From Flavobacterium antarcticum DSM 19726 (GTDB lineage Bacteria > Bacteroidota > Bacteroidia > Flavobacteriales > Flavobacteriaceae), in assembly GCF_000419685.1 (NCBI RefSeq), contig NZ_ATTM01000006.1, positions 62,001-126,000 of the forward strand: a stretch of 64,000 nucleotides of DNA. The letters are read 5' to 3'. A model generated the notes under the pieces. It had not been told where the DNA came from. It did not search any database and was given only the letters and a program-made list of their open reading frames with translations. Positions 27,023-34,998 of this stretch are shown piece by piece. The translations under genes were made by a program, and so were the position numbers. Numbering within the stretch: position 1 is the stretch's first letter; each line of letters starts with the position of its first letter.

Positions 27023-28999
27023 ATGTTAGACGAGACGAATGATAACCTGCCAAAAGCAGATGGAACACTAGAGCCTACGGCAATGCAAACGCCTGAAAAT
27101 GGAACTGAAGAAAACGTAATTGAGTTAACTCCTGAAGAAGTTCAAGACGATACATTACTTACTGAAGAACCGTTGCCACAAAAAGCGACAAGCGAAATTT
27201 CTGCTGAAACAGAAGATGTTGAAGAAACGCAAAGCGACGTAGATGACGAAGTGGAAACCCATGAAATTCCAACTAAAAATTACGAAAATTTATCGATGGA
27301 TGAATTAGTAATTGAAATGGAACATCTTTTGGAACTCGACCAAATTAACAAGATTAAAACCCAAATTGAAGATATTAAAAAGGAGTTTCTTTCTCAATAC
27401 CACCATTTACTTGACGAAAAAAGAGAAGAGTTTTTAGAGCAAAATCCTGAAACGACCGAACAATTTGAATATCATTTGCCTGCTAAAGCAAAATTTGACC
27501 AAGTTTACGGTCAATATAGAGATAAGAAAAACACGCATTTCAAGAAATTACAAAACGATTTACAAGGCAATTTAGACAAACGTGTTGAGATTGTTGAAGC
27601 GATGCGAAATCTAATCAATCCTGCAGAAAGCATGCAGGATACGTTGAAACATTTTAACGAATTGAGAGACCGATGGAAAAACATTGGACCCATTCCGAAA
27701 GACAAATACAACCACGTTTGGAACAATTACCATTTTCACGTAGAGAATTTTTACGACTATTTACATTTAGACCGTGAAGCGCGTGACTTGGAATTCAAAC
27801 ACAATTTAGAATTAAAACAAAAATTAGTAGAACGTGCCGAAGCTTTAGAACACGAACCGGATACCAACACTGCTTTTAGAGCTTTGCAAGGTTTACACCG
27901 CATGTGGAAAGAAGAAGTTGGACCTGTTGGAAAAGACCATCGGGAGGAAATCTGGGAAAAATTCTCGATTGCCACCAAAAAGATTCACGACAGAAAAGAC
28001 GCTTTAAACGATGAAATAAAGCAACGAGAAGTTACTAATTTAGAAATAAAGAAAGCCATTGTTGCAAAAATTGAAGAGCTTGCAACCACGAAAGTCGATT
28101 CGCATGCACTTTGGCTTAAACAAGCAGATCTTGTGGAAACGTTGCGAAATGATTTCTTCAACGCGGGGAAAGTACCGGCAGAATCGAACGAAGAAACTTG
28201 GAGTACGTTTAAAAATGCGGTTCGTTCTTTTAACATTCTGAAGAATTCGTTCTACAAGGATATGAAGAAAGACCAACATGAAAATTTGGTTAAGAAAACA
28301 GCTTTATTACAAAAAGCAATTGAGTTGAAAGAAAGTACGGATTTTGCGACTACAACACCAATCATGATGAAAATTCAGGATGAGTGGAAAACAATAGGTC
28401 ATGTTCCGAGAAAAAATTCTGATGCAATTTGGAAAGAATTTAGAGGAGCTTGCAACGCTTACTTTGAAAATCTGAAAGCACAACGAAGTGAAGTGAACGA
28501 GGAAGAAGAGCAGAATTTTGCAAAAAAACAAGAACTTCTTGAAGCGGTGAAAGCAGTTGTACTTGTTGGCGAACACAAAGCAGATTTAGACACGATTAAA
28601 ACACATATCGACGCCTGGAAATCTGTTGGTCATGTACCAAGAAATAAACGCCACATCGACGGGAAATTTAATAAAGTTTTAGACGGATTGTTTGAACAAT
28701 TGAACGTAAGTAAGAAAGATTCTGAGATGATGCGTTTTGCAAATCGAGTAGAACATTTGGCTACAGAAGATGGTGGACGAAAACTTGAAAACGAAAAGAT
28801 TTTCATCATGCGAAAAATTGATGAAATCAAACATGAAATTTTCCAGTTGGAAAACAATATTCAGTTCTTTTCTAGTGCTAAAAATGCAAAGAAAGAAAAT
28901 CCAATCGTAGTGGAAGTTCGAAAAAATATCGAACGTCACAGAGAAAGTATGGATGTTTGGAAAGATAAGTTAAAGCAATTGAGAGAAATTGCCAAATAA
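27023..28999 (+). CDS. DUF349-repeat protein
   Basis: This 658-residue soluble protein has an acidic N-terminus (about 1-90) rich in E, T and P. Repeated DUF349 units of about 75 residues follow, each with the pattern W..iGpVPk..rd.iW..F: RWKNIGPIPKDKYNHVWNNY, MWKEEVGPVGKDHREEIWEKF, EWKTIGHVPRKNSDAIWKEF, AWKSVGHVPRNKRHIDGKF. A coiled-coil end follows (about 600-658). The protein family is widespread in Bacteroidota; its function is not known to me. It is a single gene ending in a hairpin terminator. Confidence 0.85.
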   Translation: MLDETNDNLPKADGTLEPTAMQTPENGTEENVIELTPEEVQDDTLLTEEPLPQKATSEISAETEDVEETQSDVDDEVETHEIPTKNYENLSMDELVIEMEHLLELDQINKIKTQIEDIKKEFLSQYHHLLDEKREEFLEQNPETTEQFEYHLPAKAKFDQVYGQYRDKKNTHFKKLQNDLQGNLDKRVEIVEAMRNLINPAESMQDTLKHFNELRDRWKNIGPIPKDKYNHVWNNYHFHVENFYDYLHLDREARDLEFKHNLELKQKLVERAEALEHEPDTNTAFRALQGLHRMWKEEVGPVGKDHREEIWEKFSIATKKIHDRKDALNDEIKQREVTNLEIKKAIVAKIEELATTKVDSHALWLKQADLVETLRNDFFNAGKVPAESNEETWSTFKNAVRSFNILKNSFYKDMKKDQHENLVKKTALLQKAIELKESTDFATTTPIMMKIQDEWKTIGHVPRKNSDAIWKEFRGACNAYFENLKAQRSEVNEEEEQNFAKKQELLEAVKAVVLVGEHKADLDTIKTHIDAWKSVGHVPRNKRHIDGKFNKVLDGLFEQLNVSKKDSEMMRFANRVEHLATEDGGRKLENEKIFIMRKIDEIKHEIFQLENNIQFFSSAKNAKKENPIVVEVRKNIERHRESMDVWKDKLKQLREIAK

Positions 29000-29025
29000 T
29001 AATTAATGGATTTAATTAGTGATAA

Positions 29026-29062
29026 AGCCTTTGAAACGAACGTTTTGAAGGCTATTTTTTTT
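29026..29062 (+). terminator. Terminator of the DUF349 gene
   Basis: AGCCTT...AAACG and CGTTT...AAGGCT form a stem with a small internal loop, followed by ATTTTTTTT. Confidence 0.8.
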
Positions 29063-29080
29063 AAAAAAACTTGCACACAA

Positions 29081-29108
29081 AAAAGGCATGTATCAGTACA
29101 TGCCTTTT
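29081..29108. terminator. Terminator of the MFS transporter gene
   Basis: AAAAGGCATGTA, loop TCAG, TACATGCCTTTT: a perfect 12-bp stem with A and T tails. It lies just past the end of the minus-strand carrier gene at 29143. Confidence 0.88.
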
Positions 29109-29142
29109 ATAATTTAACTATTTTAAAGTTTTAATGACTTGC

Positions 29143-30963
29143 TTATACTTCCAAAACATCAACATCAATACCTTGTTTTTGTAAAATGCGTTTTACTATA
29201 AAGCCGTAGAATGCCAAATACACAAAGCACAATACAGGAATAAAATACGATTCGTGAATTCCGATAATATCCGATATCTTACCTTGTAAGGGCGGAATAA
29301 TTCCTCCACCTAGAATCATCATCACTAAAAATGCCGATCCTTGTGAAGTGTATTTTCCAAGACCTGTAATCGCAAGCGAAAAAATCGCCGGCCACATAAT
29401 GCTGCAAGCTAATCCACCACTTAAAAATGCATAGATGGCAACCGTTCCCGTAGAGAATAAACCAATAACCATTGCCGTTACACCAAATAGCCCAAACAAC
29501 ATTAACGTTCGAGCTGGCTTGTCTTTACTAATAAAAAAAGCAATAATTTGTAAAATCACACAAAATACGTAGTAGTAAAGCGGGGTCATGTCTTGTTGCG
29601 CAATTGTATTGACTCCTATAATCACTGAAAATGCGATTAGCGGTACAATGATCAACGCCAAATGTCGTTTACTCGTACTCAAGTTAAAAACGCTAATAGC
29701 ACCAGCCCAACGACCAATCATCAAACTTCCCCAATACATCGAAATGTAAGGTGCGATTTCTGATGAACTGAAACTTCCGAATTCCGGCAACTTCAATAAT
29801 TCACCTAAATTACTTCCAACTGCAACTTCAACACCAACATAGGTAAAAATGGCTAACATTCCCAAAACCAATTGAGGATAACGCATCGCACCCCAACCGT
29901 CACTGTTTTTCTTGGCTCGTACGTTTGCAAATAAAAGACCGCCTACAATTACGAGCAAAGCGCCAGAAAGCCAATACATTCTGTATTGTTCTAATGGATG
30001 TTTAATGGAATTGATCTCCTCTATTTGTGGCGCAACTGATTTTTCTAAAAGAGCAATTTTTTGATTCAAAATCATTGAATGTGCGTCTAAACCTTCTCCA
30101 GCATTAGTTCGTTCCAATTGAACTACTTCATGCTTCAATTCCCTAATTTCCGTTGTTGTCGGCGAAATAGCACTTTCCAGTTCAACAATTTTAATCGCTT
30201 CAGGAGAATTGTAACTGTTGAAAACAGGAGAAAACGCCACGGCTAATAAACCGGTCATTATTAGTAAGGTAGTCAATGCTTTGTTCGCCTTTTCCACAGG
30301 TTCGTTTGAAATTCCAGTGGGCAGTTTCTTTGAGAAAAAGAACACACTTGCTGCAATTAAAAATAAAATCCCAACACCTATGTAAAGAAGTGTGACTTTA
30401 TCTAACCCCAGATTTTTAATTTGGTCGTCACTTACGGCAGCGGCTGTTCCAAAAAGAGCAAAACCAACTATAATAGGTCCAATCGTTGTTCCAAAAGAAT
30501 TTATTCCACCTGCTAAATTTTGACGAGAAGCACCCGTTTTCGGATCACCTAAGATTACTGCAAATGGATTGGCAGCCGTTTGCTGCAATGAAAAACCCAA
30601 AGCTACTATAAATAGTCCGACCAACATTCCGGTATAAACGTTTGCTTGAACTGCTGCAATCATAGCACCAGCACCCAAAGCCGAAAACAACAAACCATAA
30701 ACAATACTGCGTTTATACCCCCATTTTGCAACCAAATCCTTTCCATTTAAGGCTCCAAAAGCAAAAAGCAAAAGTGCTCCTAAATAATAAGCCGTATAAA
30801 ATGCAAAATCAATTAACTGCGACTGAAACTGGTCTAATGAAAAATAACTTTTACAAAACGGAATGAAAATACTATTTCCCGCCGCGATAAATCCCCAAAA
30901 GAAAAAAACGGTGATTAACGTGTAAAGCGCTGGATAATTCGTTTTAGTTTGTGCTGTATTCAT
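29143..30963 (-). CDS. FucP-type MFS sugar transporter with a large central insertion
   Basis: The 606-residue carrier begins with the FucP/GluP family pattern ([26 protein letters not shown]), then [17 protein letters not shown] and [42 protein letters not shown]. The second half has [14 protein letters not shown] and [14 protein letters not shown]. Such carriers import fucose, glucose or galactose with protons. Normal length is about 410-440; here about 90 extra polar residues (about 250-335: [20 protein letters not shown] and [17 protein letters not shown]) sit in the centre and look like two antiparallel coiled-coil helices. It is a single gene. Confidence 0.88.
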   Translation of the reverse strand: MNTAQTKTNYPALYTLITVFFFWGFIAAGNSIFIPFCKSYFSLDQFQSQLIDFAFYTAYYLGALLLFAFGALNGKDLVAKWGYKRSIVYGLLFSALGAGAMIAAVQANVYTGMLVGLFIVALGFSLQQTAANPFAVILGDPKTGASRQNLAGGINSFGTTIGPIIVGFALFGTAAAVSDDQIKNLGLDKVTLLYIGVGILFLIAASVFFFSKKLPTGISNEPVEKANKALTTLLIMTGLLAVAFSPVFNSYNSPEAIKIVELESAISPTTTEIRELKHEVVQLERTNAGEGLDAHSMILNQKIALLEKSVAPQIEEINSIKHPLEQYRMYWLSGALLVIVGGLLFANVRAKKNSDGWGAMRYPQLVLGMLAIFTYVGVEVAVGSNLGELLKLPEFGSFSSSEIAPYISMYWGSLMIGRWAGAISVFNLSTSKRHLALIIVPLIAFSVIIGVNTIAQQDMTPLYYYVFCVILQIIAFFISKDKPARTLMLFGLFGVTAMVIGLFSTGTVAIYAFLSGGLACSIMWPAIFSLAITGLGKYTSQGSAFLVMMILGGGIIPPLQGKISDIIGIHESYFIPVLCFVYLAFYGFIVKRILQKQGIDVDVLEV

Positions 30964-31162
30964 AAAAAAGTTGAAATAATTAAGGCATGAAAAATTGGTA
31001 CACTAAAAATAAAATTGAAATTTACGACCAAACTTCGAATCGCATAAAATTTTTATAAATATCTATATAAATAATGAGTGAACAAATGAAATTCGATTTA
31101 TTTATTAACGAAAACGTTTGCATAAAAGTGGAGTCGATGCCTCTAGTACTCTTTCAACAAAA

Positions 31163-31188
31163 AAAATCCTTCATTTCTGAAGGATTTT
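31163..31188. terminator. Terminator of the alanine-dehydrogenase-like gene
   Basis: AAAATCCTTCA, loop TTTC, TGAAGGATTTT: a perfect 11-bp stem, placed just after the stop of the minus-strand gene at 31192. Confidence 0.85.
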
Positions 31189-31191
31189 AAA

Positions 31192-32394
31192 TTATTTTTG
31201 ATCTACAAAATCTTGGAGGTAACTGAACCGTTCGGTAAGTTTGCCGTTGTCTGTTATTTGAGCACGGTGTAAAATCCCCTCTTTATCATCGTTGAAAAAA
31301 GCAGGAATCACATGTTTCATAAACATTTCACCAAAGCCTTCACTAGCGTCTTTTGGCAATTCGCAAGGCAAGTTGTCAATAGACATTACTGCAATTGAAC
31401 CGGGGTGAAACATATCTACTTCTTTAGCTTCGCTTGGTAAATACCCAAAAATAGGATCTGCAATCGTGGATGCTTTAATTGTACAAGCCACAGGACCGTC
31501 CACATCACAAGAAATATCCGCAACAACTTTGATGTTGTTTTTTGGAGCGTTCAACATGTCGTTAGTCAAAATATACGGTGCGTTATTGCCATAGAAATGA
31601 GCCGCCATGAAAACATCTGCTACTTGTGCATATTTTTCAAAATCAGAAGTGAAATCAGTTGGGTTCTTGTAAAATTCACTTTTTACAAATTCAGTTCCAT
31701 CTAAACGTTTGTAATAATCGCCAACTTCAATTTGAGTATAAACTGCCGAATCGTATTTTTTTGTCAAAAAGTCTTGGGGAGAAACTTGTTTCATTTTCAT
31801 GGCGTCCAAAATTTCTTTTGTTCCCATTCCTGCTTTTCCACTTCCCGTCAAAACCACTTTAATCGGCGGTAATGTTAAGCGCTTTAATTTTTCTATTAAA
31901 ACATCCTTTCCGTTTAAAGTTTCTGCTTTTGGCAAATGAAATAAATCATATTTAATTCCGAAAGCTCTAATTCCGTTGTAAGCGCCAACATTTCCTGCGT
32001 AACGTCCAAAACCAATCAGGCGTTTATTATTTGAATCCACAATCGTCTCGTGGTCGTACAAATCGATGTTTTTTTCTAACACAGCTTGTAAAAGTGCTCT
32101 GTTGTACGGCTGCTTTTTAATCGTGTGTGAGAAAAAGAAATATTTTTTATTGGGAATTAAAGCATCCATCGGAACTTCTTTTACACCAAATAAAACATCA
32201 CAATCAGTTAAATCATCCGACAATTCAAATCCTAATTTTTCATACTCCTCGTCTTTAAAAACGCGAATATCCGAACGCTCTACAACGATTTCTGCACTGG
32301 GAAATTGTTGTTTAAATCGTAATAATTCGTCTGGCGTAAAAACCACACGTCGATCTGGTGGATTTTTACGCTCTTTAATAATTCCAAATTTCAT
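31192..32394 (-). CDS. NAD(P)-dependent oxidoreductase, alanine dehydrogenase/saccharopine dehydrogenase type
   Basis: This 400-residue enzyme starts MKFGIIKERKNPPDRRVVFTPDEL, the N-terminal substrate-domain pattern of the AlaDH/PNT family. It continues with FGVKEVPMDALIPNKKYFFFSHT and LIGFGRYAGNVGAYNGIRAFG. The NAD loop IKVVLTGSGKAGMGTKEIL (about 180-198) follows, and VVADISCDVDGPVACT and FHPGSIAVMSIDNLPCELP are typical of the lysine-forming saccharopine dehydrogenase-like branch. The exact substrate is not certain. It is a single gene. Confidence 0.8.
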   Translation of the reverse strand: MKFGIIKERKNPPDRRVVFTPDELLRFKQQFPSAEIVVERSDIRVFKDEEYEKLGFELSDDLTDCDVLFGVKEVPMDALIPNKKYFFFSHTIKKQPYNRALLQAVLEKNIDLYDHETIVDSNNKRLIGFGRYAGNVGAYNGIRAFGIKYDLFHLPKAETLNGKDVLIEKLKRLTLPPIKVVLTGSGKAGMGTKEILDAMKMKQVSPQDFLTKKYDSAVYTQIEVGDYYKRLDGTEFVKSEFYKNPTDFTSDFEKYAQVADVFMAAHFYGNNAPYILTNDMLNAPKNNIKVVADISCDVDGPVACTIKASTIADPIFGYLPSEAKEVDMFHPGSIAVMSIDNLPCELPKDASEGFGEMFMKHVIPAFFNDDKEGILHRAQITDNGKLTERFSYLQDFVDQK

Positions 32395-32497
32395 CTTAGT
32401 TGTATTTTTCTATTAGTAAACCTTTGTTATTAAGTAAAATATGCTTGTAATTAAAGCTGATTCAGCGAGAATTTCACTCATTTCAGAATAATTGTTC

Positions 32498-32505
32498 CAA
32501 ATATA
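32498..32505 (-). promoter_or_regulatory. -7 box of the alanine-dehydrogenase-like gene
   Basis: On the minus strand this reads TATATTTG, an exact TAnnTTTG. The leader would be about 95 nt. Confidence 0.4.
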
Positions 32506-32662
32506 ACCTTAATAATAGGGTTGGACAAAAAATTATAACGAAAAAAATAATTTTCAAAATAACAAAACAGGTGACCGTTTGAAGTTCATGCTTTTACCTT
32601 ATTTAACAACGGCTAACCCCTAATGTTTTCTAAAATAGCGTTCGTAAAACTACAGGTTTATT

Positions 32663-32670
32663 TATATTTG
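32663..32670 (+). promoter_or_regulatory. -7 box of the serine hydrolase gene
   Basis: TATATTTG matches TAnnTTTG and lies 26 nt before the ATG at 32696. Confidence 0.5.
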
Positions 32671-32695
32671 CCATTTTCGTATTTTTTTTACTTCC

Positions 32696-33901
32696 ATGAA
32701 TAGATTCACAACCGTTTTATATAGTTCCGTTTTTCTTTTATTTATTTGCTTTACATCTTGCAAAGATGATAAATTGTCGACTTCAAAAGACACTGAAACC
32801 GTAAAAGATACGTTTCCGCATATTCATCCCAATGCAGAAATGCAAAAAAAATTAAGTGAAAATTACATCAAAGAAAACAGACACAAAATTGATTTGTTTT
32901 ACAAAAAGTACTGGGACAAAAATGACGTTAGCGGTGGTTTGTTAGTTGCAAAAGACGGCCAAATCATTTTTGAACGCTATGCAGGTTACAGCAATTTCAA
33001 AACTAAAAAAGAAATTGATGTCAACACCCCAATTCATTTGGCATCCGTAAGTAAGCGGATTACTGCTGCTGCAATTATGGTTTTAGTAAATGGCGGAAAA
33101 ATAGAGTTGGATCAAAAGGTAAATACGATTTTGAAATCCTTTCCCTATCCAGAAATAACCGTAAGAACACTTTTAAATCACAGAAGTGGATTGACCAACT
33201 ACGCCTACTTTTTTGACGACAGAAAAATTTGGGATCAAAAAAATCAAGTCACCAATCAAGATATTCTAGATGTTTTTATTAAATATAAAGCACCATTAGA
33301 TTTTAAAACCGATAAACATTTTGCTTATTGCAATACGAATTATGCGATGTTAGCACTCGTAATAGAAAAAATTACAGGTTTAAATTACCGAGTAGCGATG
33401 AAAAAAATCATTTTCGAGCCTTTAAAAATGGACCATACTTTTGTTATCGACTATGAAAAAGAATACAAGAATGAGAGTCAATCGTATAAAGGAAATTACA
33501 GATTTCACGAATTGAATCATTTAGAAACCGTTTATGGCGATAAAAATATTTATTCTACGCCACGGGATTTACTGAAATTCCAACAAGCAGTAGCTGCTGA
33601 TAATTATTTGACTCCTAAATTGATAAAAGAAGTTTTTAAAGGCTACAGTTATGAAAGAAAAGGAACGCGTAATTACGGATTAGGTATTCGAATGATGGAA
33701 TGGAACGATGGCAAACAATTGTTTTACCACAACGGCTGGTGGCATGGCAATACCACATCGTACGTTGATTTAAGAGATGAAAATGTGATCATAATTGCAT
33801 TGTCAAATAAGTACACTACGATGACTTATAAATCATTTTATTTGGCAACTTTGTTCGGAGATTATCCGTTGAAATTAAAAAAAGATGATTTGCCGTTTTA
33901 A
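32696..33901 (+). CDS. Serine hydrolase, class C beta-lactamase family lipoprotein
   Basis: The 401-residue protein has a lipoprotein signal ending in CFTSC (Cys22). The penicillin-binding-like fold is shown by the SxxK motif SVSK (117-120, nucleophile Ser117), a Y-C-N motif in FAYCNTNYAML, and HNGWWHGNT near the C-terminus in place of KTG. Family members include esterases, peptidases and beta-lactamases; resistance is not implied. It is membrane-anchored in the envelope. It is the last chromosomal gene before ssrA and is transcribed in the same direction. Confidence 0.87.
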   Translation: MNRFTTVLYSSVFLLFICFTSCKDDKLSTSKDTETVKDTFPHIHPNAEMQKKLSENYIKENRHKIDLFYKKYWDKNDVSGGLLVAKDGQIIFERYAGYSNFKTKKEIDVNTPIHLASVSKRITAAAIMVLVNGGKIELDQKVNTILKSFPYPEITVRTLLNHRSGLTNYAYFFDDRKIWDQKNQVTNQDILDVFIKYKAPLDFKTDKHFAYCNTNYAMLALVIEKITGLNYRVAMKKIIFEPLKMDHTFVIDYEKEYKNESQSYKGNYRFHELNHLETVYGDKNIYSTPRDLLKFQQAVAADNYLTPKLIKEVFKGYSYERKGTRNYGLGIRMMEWNDGKQLFYHNGWWHGNTTSYVDLRDENVIIIALSNKYTTMTYKSFYLATLFGDYPLKLKKDDLPF

Positions 33902-33915
33902 TATAAATTTAATTG

Positions 33916-33923
33916 TAATTTTG
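33916..33923 (+). promoter_or_regulatory. -7 box of the tmRNA gene
   Basis: TAATTTTG matches TAnnTTTG. It lies 41 nt before the mature 5' end, leaving a leader for removal by RNase P. A TTTG at 33889-33892 could be the -33 box, though the spacing (23 nt) is a little long. Confidence 0.5.
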
Positions 33924-33964
33924 TGGTCTACTTTTTGTTATAAGGTAGGGAATACATACAACTT

Positions 33965-34360
33965 GGGGTCGACTGGTTTTGACAGCAAGTCGAATTGAAC
34001 TGTAAGCACGTCGAGCATTGTACTTTTTGCTCGTAAATCCAAATGTACACCAACATACACGGCGAAGGAAACTACGCTCTTGCTGCATAATCTGAATTAT
34101 AGTAAGATTAGCCTAGTTCCTATTAGATAGGAAAGCAGGATTTACCTCGATAGCTTTGGTTTGTGGCGGTCGATACAGGTAAATCGTAAAAATAGACCTA
34201 AGAACAATTAAGCTTTGGGATTGTTACGAAAATTAAAGAAGATAAGCGTCTTGTGGCTGTTTCTGGCCTCGCAAGATGACGAAAATCCAATCAGGAAATA
34301 AGCGTGTAGAAAGCTTTTTAGTTGCTTGTTTGGACGGGAGTTCGACTCTCCCCGACTCCA
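33965..34360 (+). ncRNA. ssrA: Transfer-messenger RNA (tmRNA); integration site of the island
   Basis: The 5' end GGGGTCGACTGGTTTTGACAG and the 3' end GGGAGTTCGACTCTCCCCGACTCCA form the tRNA-like part: acceptor stem GGGGTCG/CGACTCC, T arm with TTCGA, discriminator A at 34360. The CCA tail is not encoded. The tag frame at 34061-34090 reads GGC GAA GGA AAC TAC GCT CTT GCT GCA TAA, giving GEGNYALAA, a typical Bacteroidota degradation tag. tmRNA with SmpB frees stalled ribosomes and marks the product for proteolysis. The 3' end serves as attachment site, and the gene stays intact after integration. Confidence 0.96.
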
Positions 34361-34362
34361 CT
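34348..34362 (+). repeat. attL: left attachment repeat of the ssrA island
   Basis: CTCCCCGACTCCACT forms the last bases of the tmRNA gene and is repeated exactly at 60677-60691. The 15-bp direct repeat around an element with a tyrosine integrase is the expected core of site-specific insertion. Confidence 0.85.
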
Positions 34363-34365
34363 TTT

Positions 34366-34399
34366 AGCCTTGTAATCTGTTGATTATAAGGCTTTTTTA
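34366..34399 (+). terminator. Island-supplied terminator behind ssrA
   Basis: AGCCTTGTAATC, loop TGTT, GATTATAAGGCT, then TTTTTTATTTT. One mismatch in a 12-bp stem. It lies inside the island directly after attL and so replaces the chromosomal terminator now found at 60710. Confidence 0.85.
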
Positions 34400-34405
34400 T
34401 TTTCC

Positions 34406-34424
34406 GTTGACATTTCCGTTGACA
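34406..34424 (+). repeat. Paired GTTGACA motifs at the left end (possible integrase arm sites)
   Basis: GTTGACA occurs at 34406-34412 and 34418-34424, in the same orientation with a 12-nt period, 44 nt inside attL. The same pair with the same period occurs at the other end (60538-60556). Such paired motifs inside both ends fit arm-type binding sites of a tyrosine integrase. Confidence 0.55.
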
Positions 34425-34487
34425 GCGATTTTTGTTGAAAACTTATAGTGGTTTTTTTTTAGTGTTCGTCATTGATATCATTTAATT

Positions 34488-34790
34488 TCACTTTTGTCCT
34501 ATTTTATCCTTCCAACTCATAATCATTTCATCTTTGCGGAAATATAATATTTTACTCTTTTTATATTGCGGCAATTTAATTTTATGAACTAAACTGCAAA
34601 TTTTAAGAAAGCTCAGTTTAATATAATTTCCTAATTCTACAACATCGAATATATCGTTAGAAACATTTTTACTTTGTGTGATTGTAATTTTAAGTTCTTC
34701 TATCGACCGCTGTAAATCTCTAATTTTTTTAGGATTATTTCGAATGGGTTTCCCATATTCTTTTAATTTCTGTTCTATTATAATAATTAT
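34488..34790 (-). pseudogene. HTH (excisionase-like) protein relic without a start codon
   Basis: The minus strand is open for 101 codons from TAA (34791-34793) to TGA (34488-34490) with no ATG, GTG or TTG at the front. The translation has a charged helix (EYGKPIRNNPKKIRDLQRSIEEL) and ends with FDVVELGNYIKL, then VHKIKLPQYKKSKILYFRKDE. The end matches the winged-helix HTH_17 pattern of excisionases (Y.K...IP.YK.GK.LYF.K.EL). The turn region (SFLKICSL) is off-consensus. It is probably a decayed former Xis or control gene; a rare ATT/ATA start is less likely. Confidence 0.55.
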
Positions 34791-34998
34791 TTATAGTCCA
34801 GATCATTATTATTCAATTTTCAATAAAATTACATTTAACCAAGGTAATTGTTAGATATTCATTATTCTTTAAAAATGCGTATTATTTGTAATAGATGTTA
34901 ACATATTGTATAGGTTATTTATAAAAATAATTATAGTTTTACAAGATACTATAACTATATAGTTCTATGAAATACTAACAGCCATTTAATAATCATTT

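Noticed and set aside
33965..34360. A tRNA gene at the island boundary
   Set aside because: The acceptor and T arms belong to tmRNA: a tag frame GEGNYALAA and the long pseudoknot region lie between the two halves.
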